Assembly (NCBI GenBank): GCA_025331565.1
Contig: JAFREQ010000043.1
Location: 4,907,001 to 4,971,000, forward strand
Length of the DNA: 64,000 bases
Source: Holacanthus passer
Lineage: Eukaryota; Chordata; Actinopteri; Pomacanthidae
Direction of reading: 5' to 3'
Positions 14,801 through 27,200 of this stretch are shown here, piece after piece. The notes below the pieces were generated by a model. That model had not been told where the DNA came from, ran no database searches, and saw only the letters and a program-made list of their open reading frames with translations. The stretch's first letter is position 1. Each line of letters starts with the position of its first letter. The position numbers and the translations under genes were made by a program.

Positions 14801-15194
14801 AGCGTGCTCATGCACATAAACGGATATCTTTTTATATTTGTGGGCATGCACCAACAGAAACACATGCAGGAACATACTGTACACTCACAAGCTGTTACAT
14901 AAAACAACTTTTTCCTTTTCCCTCATTTCACTCTCTCAACTCATGCCATTCTGTTTTATCTCCCTTCACTTTTTCTCTCCCGCTCCCTCCCTTGTTAATT
15001 TTACTTGCACCTCTCTCCCCCTATTTTCTCCGTAAATCCCTCTGTGCACCTTCCCTTTGCACGTTCCTTCCCACGCTCACTCCTTTGTTCCTTGCCGCCT
15101 TTCTTCCTTCCACCCTTCCCTCCTTACCCCAAGTGTCTCATCTACTCTCTGCCACTCTTTTACCTCCCTCAGTTTCACCCTCTGTCTCCCCACT

Positions 15195-15228
<34 letters not shown>

Positions 15229-18200
15229 CCTTTCTCTCATCCACCCACTCACTCTTTGACAGCGTACAGAGTAGTTGCTTTCTCTCATCTCTGAAGACTC
15301 TAAAAATAAACGAGGGTTGTGGGGGGGAGGAAGAGAAGGAGACGAGCGAGAGGGGAAGAACGAGGCAGACGCCGGTTACACAGCAGTTTTCAGCTCAATT
15401 CCCTGTGTGATTCTGAGCGTGAGTGAGCGTGCGCGCGTCAAAGCAGGGCGCGTGTACAGAAACACGCACAGACATTTGCATGCGCACACTCACAGATGCT
15501 TTGTCTGTCTGTCTCTTGAGTCTTTCTCCCGCCACAGTTTCCACAGGCTGACACAGAAGCAGTGATACAAGTGCATGTTTTTCGCTCTGCAGTAGAAAAG
15601 TCTTACCTCATGCAATTTTGTTCTAAAACAGGAACTCTGAAACTGATGTGCTCCTCTCCAAAAAATGACTAACCACAGGGCTGCCTCACTTGCACAACAC
15701 CCTGCTTAAGGGAAATGTTCACGTCAAGTGTGTGGTTTCAAATAAAAATTGCATCTGTGTAGTTATGGTCTTGCAATTTTTGATGGCGATTATTTTATTT
15801 TTATTTTTATGTTGAACTGGATTGTTAATGCGTGTTTGTGTGTGGACAAGAAATTGGCATACTGGAATTGGGGCTTGTAAGCTGTAGCTCAGTCATTCAT
15901 ATTCAAGACAGCGCGCTCACTGACTGAGGGCACATTGCAAAAGAGAAACAGGGAGAGGTTGTTTGTCTGGAAGGGTAAAATATGAAATACTATTCAGGAG
16001 ATGGAAACTTACGAGTAATGTGGGAGGACACAGGTATAAGGACATGAAGACATGGTTAGAGAAAGAAAGGTAATGGGTGAAGAAGATGAAAAGCAGAGAG
16101 GTGGAGGAAAGCAAGGAGAGTGAGAAATGAAGTCTGAGTTAAACTGTGGTCATGACGGCTATGATGGTTCTGTCAATAGCAATAAATCTCAAAATATCCT
16201 CGATGTGTTCTTATGATTGGCGAGTGAGTTCTGGACGTATTTCAAGGTTACTGCTGAGGGATGAAAAGTATTTGTGTTTTTCTCTTTCTATTTCCATTGT
16301 CATCATCTAAAGCACTCTGTAGTCTGCTGATTGGTCTGGCTTCCTCCTGCAGCTACAGCTGGAATGAGTCTCAGTAGATGTTTTCCAGACTAAAACTAAA
16401 ATTGAGCTCATGAGATTCACCTTGCTTTTGGTGGGCTTATTTCATTTCCTCCCATCCCTTTTTGTCATCTCTTTTCTCGCCTCTAATCGAGCATTTTTCT
16501 CTCCATCACTCATCATCCATTCCTCAACAATCCCTCCTCTCACTCCTCTTCCTTCTACCGTTCTCCCTCCTCTGATCGACGGGAGGATATTGATCGGGAA
16601 GAGATGGGTCTGCCTGATAATGAGACTCAGAAAGAGAAACAAAAAAGGGACAGGGGGTTGCGGATAGATTGGGAGAAAAAGCGGATTAGAGGAGGGGAGG
16701 GTTGAGAGTGTGCTTTTTTTTTCTCTGACATGGTTTGCTAACTTTGGCAGGGCAAGCTGGCTATTTCTCCTCTGGCTTTGAAACAGAAATTCACAGGGGG
16801 TATCAGAGAAAGCATCTGATCCATATCGTGCATAACACACACTCGCTCACACACACACACATACACAAAATATACTCGCATGAAGCCAGTCCTCTTGCGC
16901 ACACGCACATACAAATGGAAATAAACCTGGCATTGACTGACGTGAGCGCGTGTGTGTTCTTGTGTGCACGGTTCGTGTGTGTATGTGTTCCTTTGCCAAT
17001 TCCAGATAACATGCTCTCCTATTCAGCCACTGTTTGACACCATGTGCTACACAGACAATACACACTCTCCATTCCCTTTCTCATTTCCCTGTGTGTTATT
17101 GCTGATGTGATGTTCTCTGAGTTTTCCCTCAAAATTTTGCAGCTGTGCTAAAAACACAGTTTGTTTCTCTGTTTTCAGTCTCTTCCTCTCTGTCTGTTAC
17201 CTATCTAAGATAAGGTGTACGTGTTAATTTTATTTGCCCGGTAAGAGAGAATTCTCTTTTTCAAGTGACTGACAGTTTGAGTGACAGCCTTTTCGACACA
17301 GGCGGAGAACTGTGAAGCGCACGCAATTGTTTTCTTCATAGTGGCTCCGGCATCTTTTGTTGCAGCGGCAGTGATTGCAAAGCAGTGGTTTAATATCAAT
17401 GATGTTTTTATCTCTTTGTCTGTACCTGCCTCTCTGTGCCTATCTCTGTTCTGTTTTTAACTTGGATCGCTTGTAACTTGACCCTTTTATCTTTTGCCTG
17501 CCACTTTGTCTATACCCGCTTCCACGTCTTACTTATGATTTTCATCATGCATTTCTGTTTCTGCCCCCCCCCCTCACCTGTCTCCACCAAGCCCGACGAG
17601 CTGACCAACGTCCTGGAGATCTGCAACATCGTCTTCACCAGCATGTTCACCCTCGAGATGATCCTGAAGCTCACTGCTTTTGGCTTCTTCGAGTACCTGA
17701 GGAACCCCTATAACATCTTTGACGGCATCATTGTCATCATCAGGTCTGCAAGCTACAAAATTCATTTGCCGATTGTCAAAAGTTGGCCTGTTACTTAATC
17801 AAGTTGTGTATTGTGAAAGTTAATAAAAATGATCTAAGAGTTACAAACTCTGTTCTAAAACTAGAGAATCCAGAGATATGGAGCTTCAAATCATTCGACT
17901 GGAAAATAATGAGAGTTATTGTCCAAATACTGTGCATCTAATTGTGTTTCAAGACAAATATTTATCCTATCTTTTTTTTGGTTTGTTCCCCATGGATCTT
18001 TGCATTTAACATGCACAACTTGTTTTATGTGACAAATAAAGACACTATAATATAGAAATACAGGAGCTGTCGAGCAGCATGGGGATAAAATCTGTAAAAT
18101 GCAGCCGTATTCCTTATCACACTCATATGGATTATGTATAATCATACACTCAGAATTTCTCTATCTTGAACGATGCACTTTAATGTGTTTTTATTTAGTA

Positions 18201-21200
18201 TAAAGCACAGACTTATCCTTTTATCTGATCTTCTCTTATCTAGTGTTTTCTTCTATTCATTTTTGAAGTTCTCTCCACATTCCCCGACTATAACAATATG
18301 CATTCGTTTGTCGAGTGATTTCCATTTGTTTTATTTTAATTTCTCCACATCTCCTCACTGTATCTCTATCTCCCTCTGTAAAACACACATGCACACCGCC
18401 CGATGCGACTCAGTGTGTGTGAGATCATCGGCCAGGCAGACGGCGGCCTGTCAGTGCTGAGGACTTTCAGGCTGCTGAGGGTCATTAAGCTGGTGAGGTT
18501 CATGCCTGCGCTGAGGCGGCAGCTGGTGGTGCTGATGAAGACCATGGACAACGTGGCCACTTTCTGTATGCTGCTCATGCTGTTCATCTTCATCTTCAGG
18601 TAATGGAGGGGCACGGGGGCACAGATTTATTCGGAATATGGCTCAAAAAAAAAGAAATGAACAAGACACAGAGAGGGCGAGGAAGTGTAGGAGTAGGAGA
18701 AGATAGATTGTGGTGTGTAGATATGTACAGTATGTCCCTGTATGTGTACACATACTGTATGTCAAGTCCTTTGACATACAGTATGTGTACACATACATAC
18801 AATATTCCAAATCACAAAACTGCCTCAAGGGGTTTTCCAATTTTTAAAACATACTACACCCTTTACCCTTAGACCCTTGACTCAGATATGGATCCTTCTC
18901 TCAGGATAGACAGACATGCAATAGATGTTGTGTGCACAGAATAGACCAACAATATATATTTATATACCGTGCCTGATAGTTTCACAGCCTAAGACCGGCT
19001 GTTTTGTTGCCACTCCAAATCTTTGAATACAATAATAAAAGCTGTGAGAACATCAGCAGATTAAGCCAAAATATAGTAGTTGAGCACGGTGCAGACAGCC
19101 ATAGCCAAGGGTCTGAACACAGTTTGTGCAAAATAATAGGATTAGCTTCCGATTATTGGAGTTCCACCTCATTTTTGCTCAAACCGTGTCTGAGTTGTTG
19201 TGTCTTAGTTTCTCTTTGGGCTGCCTCCTTCTCCAGCATTACTTCTACCGTGAAAGTTACCTTGACTCGTTTGTCTGTCTGTCAACAGTATGTTTGACAT
19301 TCAACTTTTGAATTTCCATTAAATCTGACAGATAGGCCAAGAGACTCATATTAAATTTCAGAAGCATATTGATAAATTGGTTTAATTTAAAGTTGACATC
19401 TTCAGTTTTGACTGGAAAAATGGTTTGCAATGCACCATAAGAAATGCTTAGATTTAATTATACCACTAGGTCAACTGTAAAATTAAAGCAATGGAGAGGG
19501 TGAGTGGTCCTAATAGTTTTCAAAATTATTCTCTAAATTACAGTAAACAGTTAAAGAGGTAAGACAGCATTTGCATTGTACCTAAATGAATATTGCGATG
19601 CAGATGCCTAAAACTGTAATTTACAGTAATATAATCATTCAGTCTGATCTCTCCTCTTGTTAACCTCCCCCAGTGTACACACACACACACACACACACAC
19701 ACTCCCTACCCTTCCCTCCGTGGGCGATAACCGAAAATGAAGATGGTATTAACAGAATTATTGTTATTTGAATAATTTATCATAATTGTTGCAAGTACAA
19801 TCATTTTTACATGATAGATATGAGTTCTACAGCAGCGCAATGCTATTAACCCAGTCCTGCTCGTCTCTGTACGAGCGTATGTGTGTTTGTGGACTTCATG
19901 TGTGTGTGCACCTGTCTACCAACTTCTTTACCCCTGCAGCACAGCAATCAAGCGTGAGCGTGCCAAGACAGATGGCATCAGAGCTTTTAGCCAGTTAATG
20001 CTAGCCTGAGCGAGTAGCATTTGGCCTATACGTCTAGCCACTGCAGCTTTTAGTGAGCAGTTAATGTACAGCACCACTCAGCTAAGACATCAAGTTTTAA
20101 AACCTCTCCATAAATTGGTCTAAAGAAAGCGGCGATGAATGAGAATATGAGCGCCATTGTCTGGGGTTCACAGTCTTGTGACGACAGAAAACAGATGAGA
20201 GTAGACAGAAAGAAAGGGAGTAAAACACAAAAAATAGAGCTTTGAATGAAACAGAAATAGTAACTGTATTGTACAGTATGTGTGGATAGCCTTATGTGTA
20301 TCCAGTAGTGTACTGGCCATCTAGCAAACCCGGACAAATCCCAGTGGGCCGCCACATCGGTGGGCCGGTGGAGCGTCAAAGAGTCTTACCAGCCCAGTAT
20401 ATTTACAGGCCCTGTCACATGTCAGCAGACCAGCATGCTGTGTGTGTGTGTCCCAGTGGATAGGTTCAGGATTTCTTTCCCAGTACATGTAGTATATGTG
20501 TGTATGTTATGTCTAAGGTTTGGAACATAGAGCCCATGACCACTGAAATCCTCACTGTACTTCTTCAATGTACAATTCAATACCATAAATGCAGTATACT
20601 CATATTCTGAGAAACCCCTTCCTGTGTTGCAGTATCCTGGGAATGCACATCTTTGGGTGTAAGTTCAGTCTGAAGACAGAGGCAGGGGACACAGTGCCTG
20701 ACAGGAAGAACTTTGACTCCCTGCTCTGGGCCATCGTCACCGTCTTCCAGGTACGAACACTTTAAAGACACCAGTTGAAGTGCTGTTCAACATATGCTTA
20801 TTTTTTGTGCCTGTATCTTTTTTTAACTATTATAGTTTAAATTTCTGTTTAAACTAAGTAAACATCATGTATTCAACAATATAGCAAAGTGTGAGATTAA
20901 CAAAGTTTAGCTTCATTTATAAGCTATCATTACATTCACAGTCCTTCAGCAAAGAACTCAATAGGCTGCACCCGGGTCCCATTTCAAAAAATACTGCTAA
21001 GTTACCATCAAAAAGCACAATTTATAGAAAAAACACATCACTATCACTACGACATATGTGTCTGCTGTAAAGGAGTAATGTAAGCTCCATACCACACTAT
21101 TATAATTTGAAATAAATTGAAAACATGCCACTTGCATAAGCACTGAATATCAAACAATCCAGCAAAGTGTGACATTAACAAAGTCCAGCTATAAGCTATC

Positions 21201-24200
21201 ATGACATTCATAATCCCTCGGCTGAGAAAACAATAGGCTACACCAGCAGGTCCCATTTCAAAAATGGCTGCTATCATCAAGAAGCACAGTTTATACAAGA
21301 AGCACATTAGTATGACTTGCACGTGTCAGCAAACTATAGGAGCAATGTAAGCTTTATACCAACGCATCACAGCGCACTGAACATCTGCAGCGTCGTGCGA
21401 GACAGCGAGTCTTGAACAATGAAATAATTTCATCATAATCCAAAGTGTCTGTCAGCTCCTTTCCAAATGAAAGAACAGATAAACTGCTCAGTCGGCCTGT
21501 GAGCACAGTTGCCCTGTTGCTTGTTTTGATCCAGTTAACAGTGGAAAACAAGCACTCAGCCGCGCAGCTTGTTATCGGAAGAGTAATGAGGCCTGAACAA
21601 AACAGTTAATGTTTGGAAAGATGTCTTTGATACAGGAGTCAAGAACCTCGATGAGCGAGGGACAAGAATGACCCCACTTACTTTGCTTTTCAATTGCTGT
21701 GCATATACCATCACTTGGGGGCCTTCAGTGGAGAGTTCATAATGTGCACTTGGTGACCACTTCCTCCATTTGGTCAAAAGAGTCCCACACACAGGAAAGA
21801 TGCTGGTGATGTGTCATGGACTGCCAATTGAACAGCATAAAGGCAGTACCAGCACCATCCCACAAACGTTTGAACTTTGACTTTTCATTACAAGTGACAG
21901 GAAGTCAGGAGGTTTATATGGTTTTTATGATTATGCTGTGTGCTTTGATCTAGATCAGGCACATCCAGGTACACATTTGTGTGTTACTGCATGAATGTTT
22001 TCTGTAGATTCTAACTCAGGAGGACTGGAACATGGTGTTGTACAATGGCATGGCATCCACCTCGCCCTGTGCTGCTCTCTACTTCGTTGCTCTTATGACA
22101 TTTGGAAACTACGTGCTCTTCAATTTACTGGTTGCCATCTTGGTCGAGGGTTTCCAGGCTGAGGTAAGACATCTTGGTTGAGGGCATTGGACAGTGTTCA
22201 CTTCGCAGAAGACAAATGAAAGAGGCATAACAAGATATGGGCCAAGCTATTCATGATCTGTGTTTCTTTGCTATAAGCTGAGAACACGATGCAGAATGTT
22301 ATTAACGTTGTTAAACTGTTGTTGGTTGAAACATGTTACATCATATAATCTTGTTGCATAATTTAAAGAATTACGTGTATATACTTTATTAATGAGGATT
22401 ATTCAACAACAGTAATACATTTTTGTTATATTGAATGTCAGTACTTTGTGCACATTGACTTGTGTCAGAGTTACAACTGAATTCAACAGATTTGACAAGT
22501 GAAAGTAAACCAAGCAGGCTTGTAAAAAATTGCCCCTTATAGTAGATAATTGGTTGATAAGGAGAGTGCAAATGATTGGAGGTTCCTATTTAAATAAACA
22601 TGTGATTGATTATTATTTCTACACCTTTCACTCTCCCACTCTCTGCTTTGTAATCTTCCTCTATCATCTCCTCTCATGTCTCCTCTTCATTGCCGTGTCT
22701 CTCATCTCTTTCCTTTTCTCCCCGTGCCTCTCTTTCTCTCTCACCCATTCATTTTCTCTCGCTGTCCCCGATACAGGGTGATGCAAACCGCTCTTACTCG
22801 GATGATGACAGGTCTTCCTGTAATTTTGAGGAGAATGATAAGCAGAAAGACTCTCTGCATCTCTCAGGTATTAAGTGCCTCTAGGACAGAGCTGCCCAAA
22901 GTTGGTCCGCCATAAGGTTCAATTTGTTCTGACAGATGTTTCTGGGGAAAAAAACATTAAAATTGATATTTAAAAAATTATAATATAAATTGTCATCTAT
23001 GCTGCTTTTTGTCGTGAAAAGGGCTCTTTAAATCTTGGATCCCTAATTATTAAAGTGACGCTTCAGCTTTGGCCACTAAGGGAAAAAGTTTGGGCACCCC
23101 TGCTCTTTACAGCACTTTCTTTGTTTTGTTTTGTTAAATAAAGATTGATTTTCTTCTCACCTCTGAAATGATATTTCACCCCTACATATGGGGTCCCGCC
23201 TAGAAACTGTTAATTTAATTTTAATCCAGATTTTTAGCCGTTAAGCACTCCAGAAAACCACCAGCTGTTTCATTGTCGTACAATTTCCACAACAAACATT
23301 GCTAAGCATCTTTTCCCAGTCTGACATGTAAGCTGCACAAACTTTAAATAATGCATGCCTGATGCCACTTCTCCATCCAACCTTCTCCCCTCTTCTCCCC
23401 GTAGGCAACAAAGTGAACTCACCAAGAACCAACCAAAGCATCTTGCTAGTGTAGAGCAGCATTTAGCAGCATGTTAGGGAGGTCTCTGATGACGTCTGAT
23501 CACAGTCCTCCTGAGCCAAAATGTTGCCTTTTAAATGTCAGCTTACCTGAGAAAAAAAACACATTTGGAATGTTAATAGTTCCTTGAGACCTATTCCACC
23601 AAAAGATATGTTTGAGAATGGACGAACCGCTGGCAGATATTCCTCTCTTTCACCATTACGAGCTCCTCTCTGGCTCCTGTGAGGTGATTTAGTGTAAATT
23701 AAACCGTCCTCCTCCTCCTCTAAGCTGGCCATAACATCATTTTAGGACATTTATGTTGTAGTGATGGAGAGGACCGAATTCTGTTTGCATGGCAGCAACA
23801 GAGAAGAAGCACCAGAGAAAACACTAAGACTGTTATCTGCATCTTATCTTCTTATTCTCTCCCTCCCTTTATCACCACTTGTTCCTTTCCTCCTCCTTCT
23901 TCTCGTCGCTTCCTCTTTCCTACAGACCCAAAGATCTGTACATTAACTCCTAATGGACACCTGGACCTGTCCCCACTGCCCCCTGGTCTGTTTCCAGGAG
24001 AGAGGTTGACCTTTGCTCTCGGCTCCAGGAAGAATAGCGTTATTTCTCTTGGCAGGGCCAACCTGGAGCAGAGGGCTGTGGTAAGTGGAGACGACTGTAA
24101 AGAGAGAAGATGAAAAAAAACATGAGGCTGCTGGTTGTTAGTTGTTGGTTGGCTGACTAGTCATTAAGTTTTGATATGACTGAAACAGTGTAATAGTTGT

Positions 24201-27200
24201 TTTATAATTCTTTTTTTTTTTCCGTAAATTTCCCCACTGTGGGACGAATAAAGGTTTATCTTATTTCTTAAAAAAAAACCCTCTTTACTCTTTTGGCTTT
24301 ACCTCATTAATTTAAAGTTATACAATAAGTTATACAATATTAACTCAGCAGACTATTTAATTATCTAATTTAATTTAATTAAATTAGTTATGGCACTTGC
24401 ATTGACTAAAAGTACGGACTGCTCTCACAAAGGTATTTCCAAGTTTTAATGTAATGAGTATAGCTTATGATTACATTGCTATATTCATCTTTTTTTCTAT
24501 TATGATGATGCGTGTGTGGTCATTGGATTAGTTCTGTTTCTTTTTGCCAGACAGAGTGTGAATTACAGGAGGCAGACACCTCTCTCTCTTTCTCAGTATC
24601 CAGGTCGAAGTTACCACAACTGGGGCCGCCCGCTCCCTCCCCATCCTCAGGCCTTGTGGGCCCGTCGCTCCAGCTGGAACAGCCTGGGAGGATGCCGTCC
24701 CTGCTCCTCCTCATCTCCCTCCGCTAGTCCGGCCTTCACCCCCACCTCCGCAAGGCCCTTCTATGGCTACGGCTTGGGGGGTCTTGGTGGGGTGGTTGGA
24801 GGGAGTCTTCGCATCCGCGGTCCCCGTGCCTCTTCATCCCCACGCCGCCACCTCCACCACGTCCACCCGGACGAGGAGGAGTCTCTCCTCTCTCCCCCTG
24901 CTGTTGCTCCACGATCTCTTCACCTTCCCCATCCTACGCTCCCGGGCCACTTCGTACCCAGGAGGGATCGCAGGGCTCTGTCACTGGAGCTGCCCCACCT
25001 GCTGCAGGTGCCAGGTCCGCCTCAAGCTCCGCTGCTGCCACACCATCCCTTGCCCCCCATGACTCTCCACACTCACCAGAGGAAGAAGAGCTTCTCTGGG
25101 GGGGTGGTAATTAGCGGAGGTGGTGGCGGTGGGCTCGACAGCCTTGGCGGCTTAGGAGGGGTACACCAAGACTGTAATGGGAAGACTCCTCTGTCTCACC
25201 TTCTCCAGCCCCCGACCAGACACCCAACCGAGCAGGCTGGAGGGGTGAACCCCCAGAGCCAGCTGATGGCCGACGTCTTCCCCCAGGTTAACACCCGCAG
25301 CAAAGACCGGGAGGACCTTGATGATGACATTGACTATGTAAGTTATAAGTGTGTGTGGGAAGGAGGCAATTAAATGGTAATAGCATTAAAAAAAAAGCCT
25401 GGTGAGCAAGCGAAGTAAGCTTCATAGCCCAATTCCACCGATGCAGATAAGCATAAGGCGGCATGTAACAGCATCTGAGAAGAACAAAGAAACACAATCT
25501 AGCCTTGTGATTCTCAATAACCGAACCATTAGCTTTTGTGTTAAAGTACAAGATTTTACACAAGTAATAATCTCCCGCTCTCTTGTGTAGGATTTTCAAG
25601 TACTTTGTATAAAGCCTGCACTCCCTATCACCTGGGCCTCATGGGAGTCCCATTGTTTTCATTGTAAACAAGTCTGTGTGCGAGAGAAACAAGGTTAATT
25701 AGAAAGGACTATTTAGACAGCGGGGGAGAGAGCTATACAGATGGTAATGCTGGAAGATGCTCCAAGCTGTTGCTATAGAAGTGTTTCACTTTAATAATTT
25801 AAATCGGGAGTCTAAACAGGCGGTTTCTCTTTACAATTCTGCGTGTCTTTTTGTGTTTACTGCATGATTATATTGCGCGTGGCGTATGAGCTCTGCGTGT
25901 GTGCAATGATGTCCGTCCTCTGCTGCAGAGCTTGTGCTTCCGCATCCAGAAGATGTTAGAGGTGTACAGACCGGACTGGTGTGAGACCAGAGAGGACTGG
26001 TCTGTCTTCCTATTCTCCCCACAGAACAAGTGAGTCACCTTGATCCCGCAGTCCACTTCCTTTCTCAGGTAAATCTGTTTCATCCTGTGCATTTAGTGGT
26101 GGACTTTTTTTTTGAAAATGTGGGCTGTTTCGTAGACAAAGTCTCAACAAAACCTCTCATATGAACGTTATCGGCTGGCCACAGGACATCTCGTGAAAAC
26201 AATACCAAGGATGGGTGGGCATATTTTGTCCCTCCACCTCATCAATAGGAAGGACAGGCTGCAGAGCTTCCTCAGCGAAGGACTACATTAGAGTATTGAT
26301 CGCCACCTTCCAAACAACAAAGGGATATTTTCTGCCCTCCCCCCCTCCTGTTAGAGAGCCAGAAACAGGCCTCAGGGGGTAAATGTAATACCATGGGCAA
26401 TTCATTAGATCCCGTATTAACTTGTAGTGATGTTGTGTTACAATCTGCAGAGGAAGGGTTTGAATAGACACAGCTGAGTTTTTTTAATAAAAGGCAATTA
26501 AATGCCTCCGTGCTTGTTCCAAAATACTTTAGAATAAATACAACCTCTCCTATTCAATCTGTTCCTTTTCATCCGTTCCAATAAACACTGCAGCAAAGAT
26601 ATTTAATTGCTTTTTGGCAGTACACAGCGTCACATGCTAAGTTTTTGAAATGCATATTCAGTATTTATACGTCCCATCTCTCTCTCTCTCTCTCTCTCTT
26701 ATCTCCCTGTTCTGTTCTCCCAGCTGAACACTGTACTCAGGAGTTTCGCAGCTTCTGACAGCGTTGTTAATGAAATTTGTTTTGAATTAGGAGTGATGTA
26801 AACAAGGGCTGAATGAGGCTATTTACCCACCAAGATGTGAGGGAGCTCCCACGCACTGTCAGGAAACTTGGCTCCCTTTCTGATTGGATGGAGAGGTTTA
26901 TAAATTGTGTTTGGGCAAAGTGTGGTCTTACGTCTATGTGTTGTCCCTCCACCACTCCTTTTGGCTTTGCTGTACATATTTAAACCTCTCCTCCTCTTCA
27001 TCTTCAACTCCTCCAGGTTCAGACAGATGTGCCAGTCCATCATAGCCCATAAGCTGTTTGACTATGTGGTGTTGGCCTTCATCTTCTCCAACTGCATCAC
27101 AGTAGCTCTGGAGAGGCCCAAGATACTACAGGGCAGCTTGGTAAATGCATCTAAAAATGTGTCTATGTGCGTGTGTGTGTGTGTGTGTGGAGGCTGCATC

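Larger units (their letters stand above)
18600..20632 (+). other. Intron 7 (2 kb)
   Basis: There is no exon. It contains a large composite palindrome at 18739-18797, a (CA)14 at 19675-19702, and a possible transposon-end fragment at 20300-20395. Confidence 0.7.
20751..22007 (+). other. Intron 8 (1.26 kb), mostly transposon remnant
   Basis: Most of this intron is explained by a diverged 278-bp-period duplication and a decayed minus-strand transposase fragment, listed separately. The last about 220 bases hold nothing notable. Confidence 0.7.

Noticed and set aside
14752..15410. A 180-residue frame and several overlapping frames in intron 5
   Set aside because: Low-complexity CT-rich DNA gives Ser/Leu/Pro-rich translation. 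No recognisable domain.
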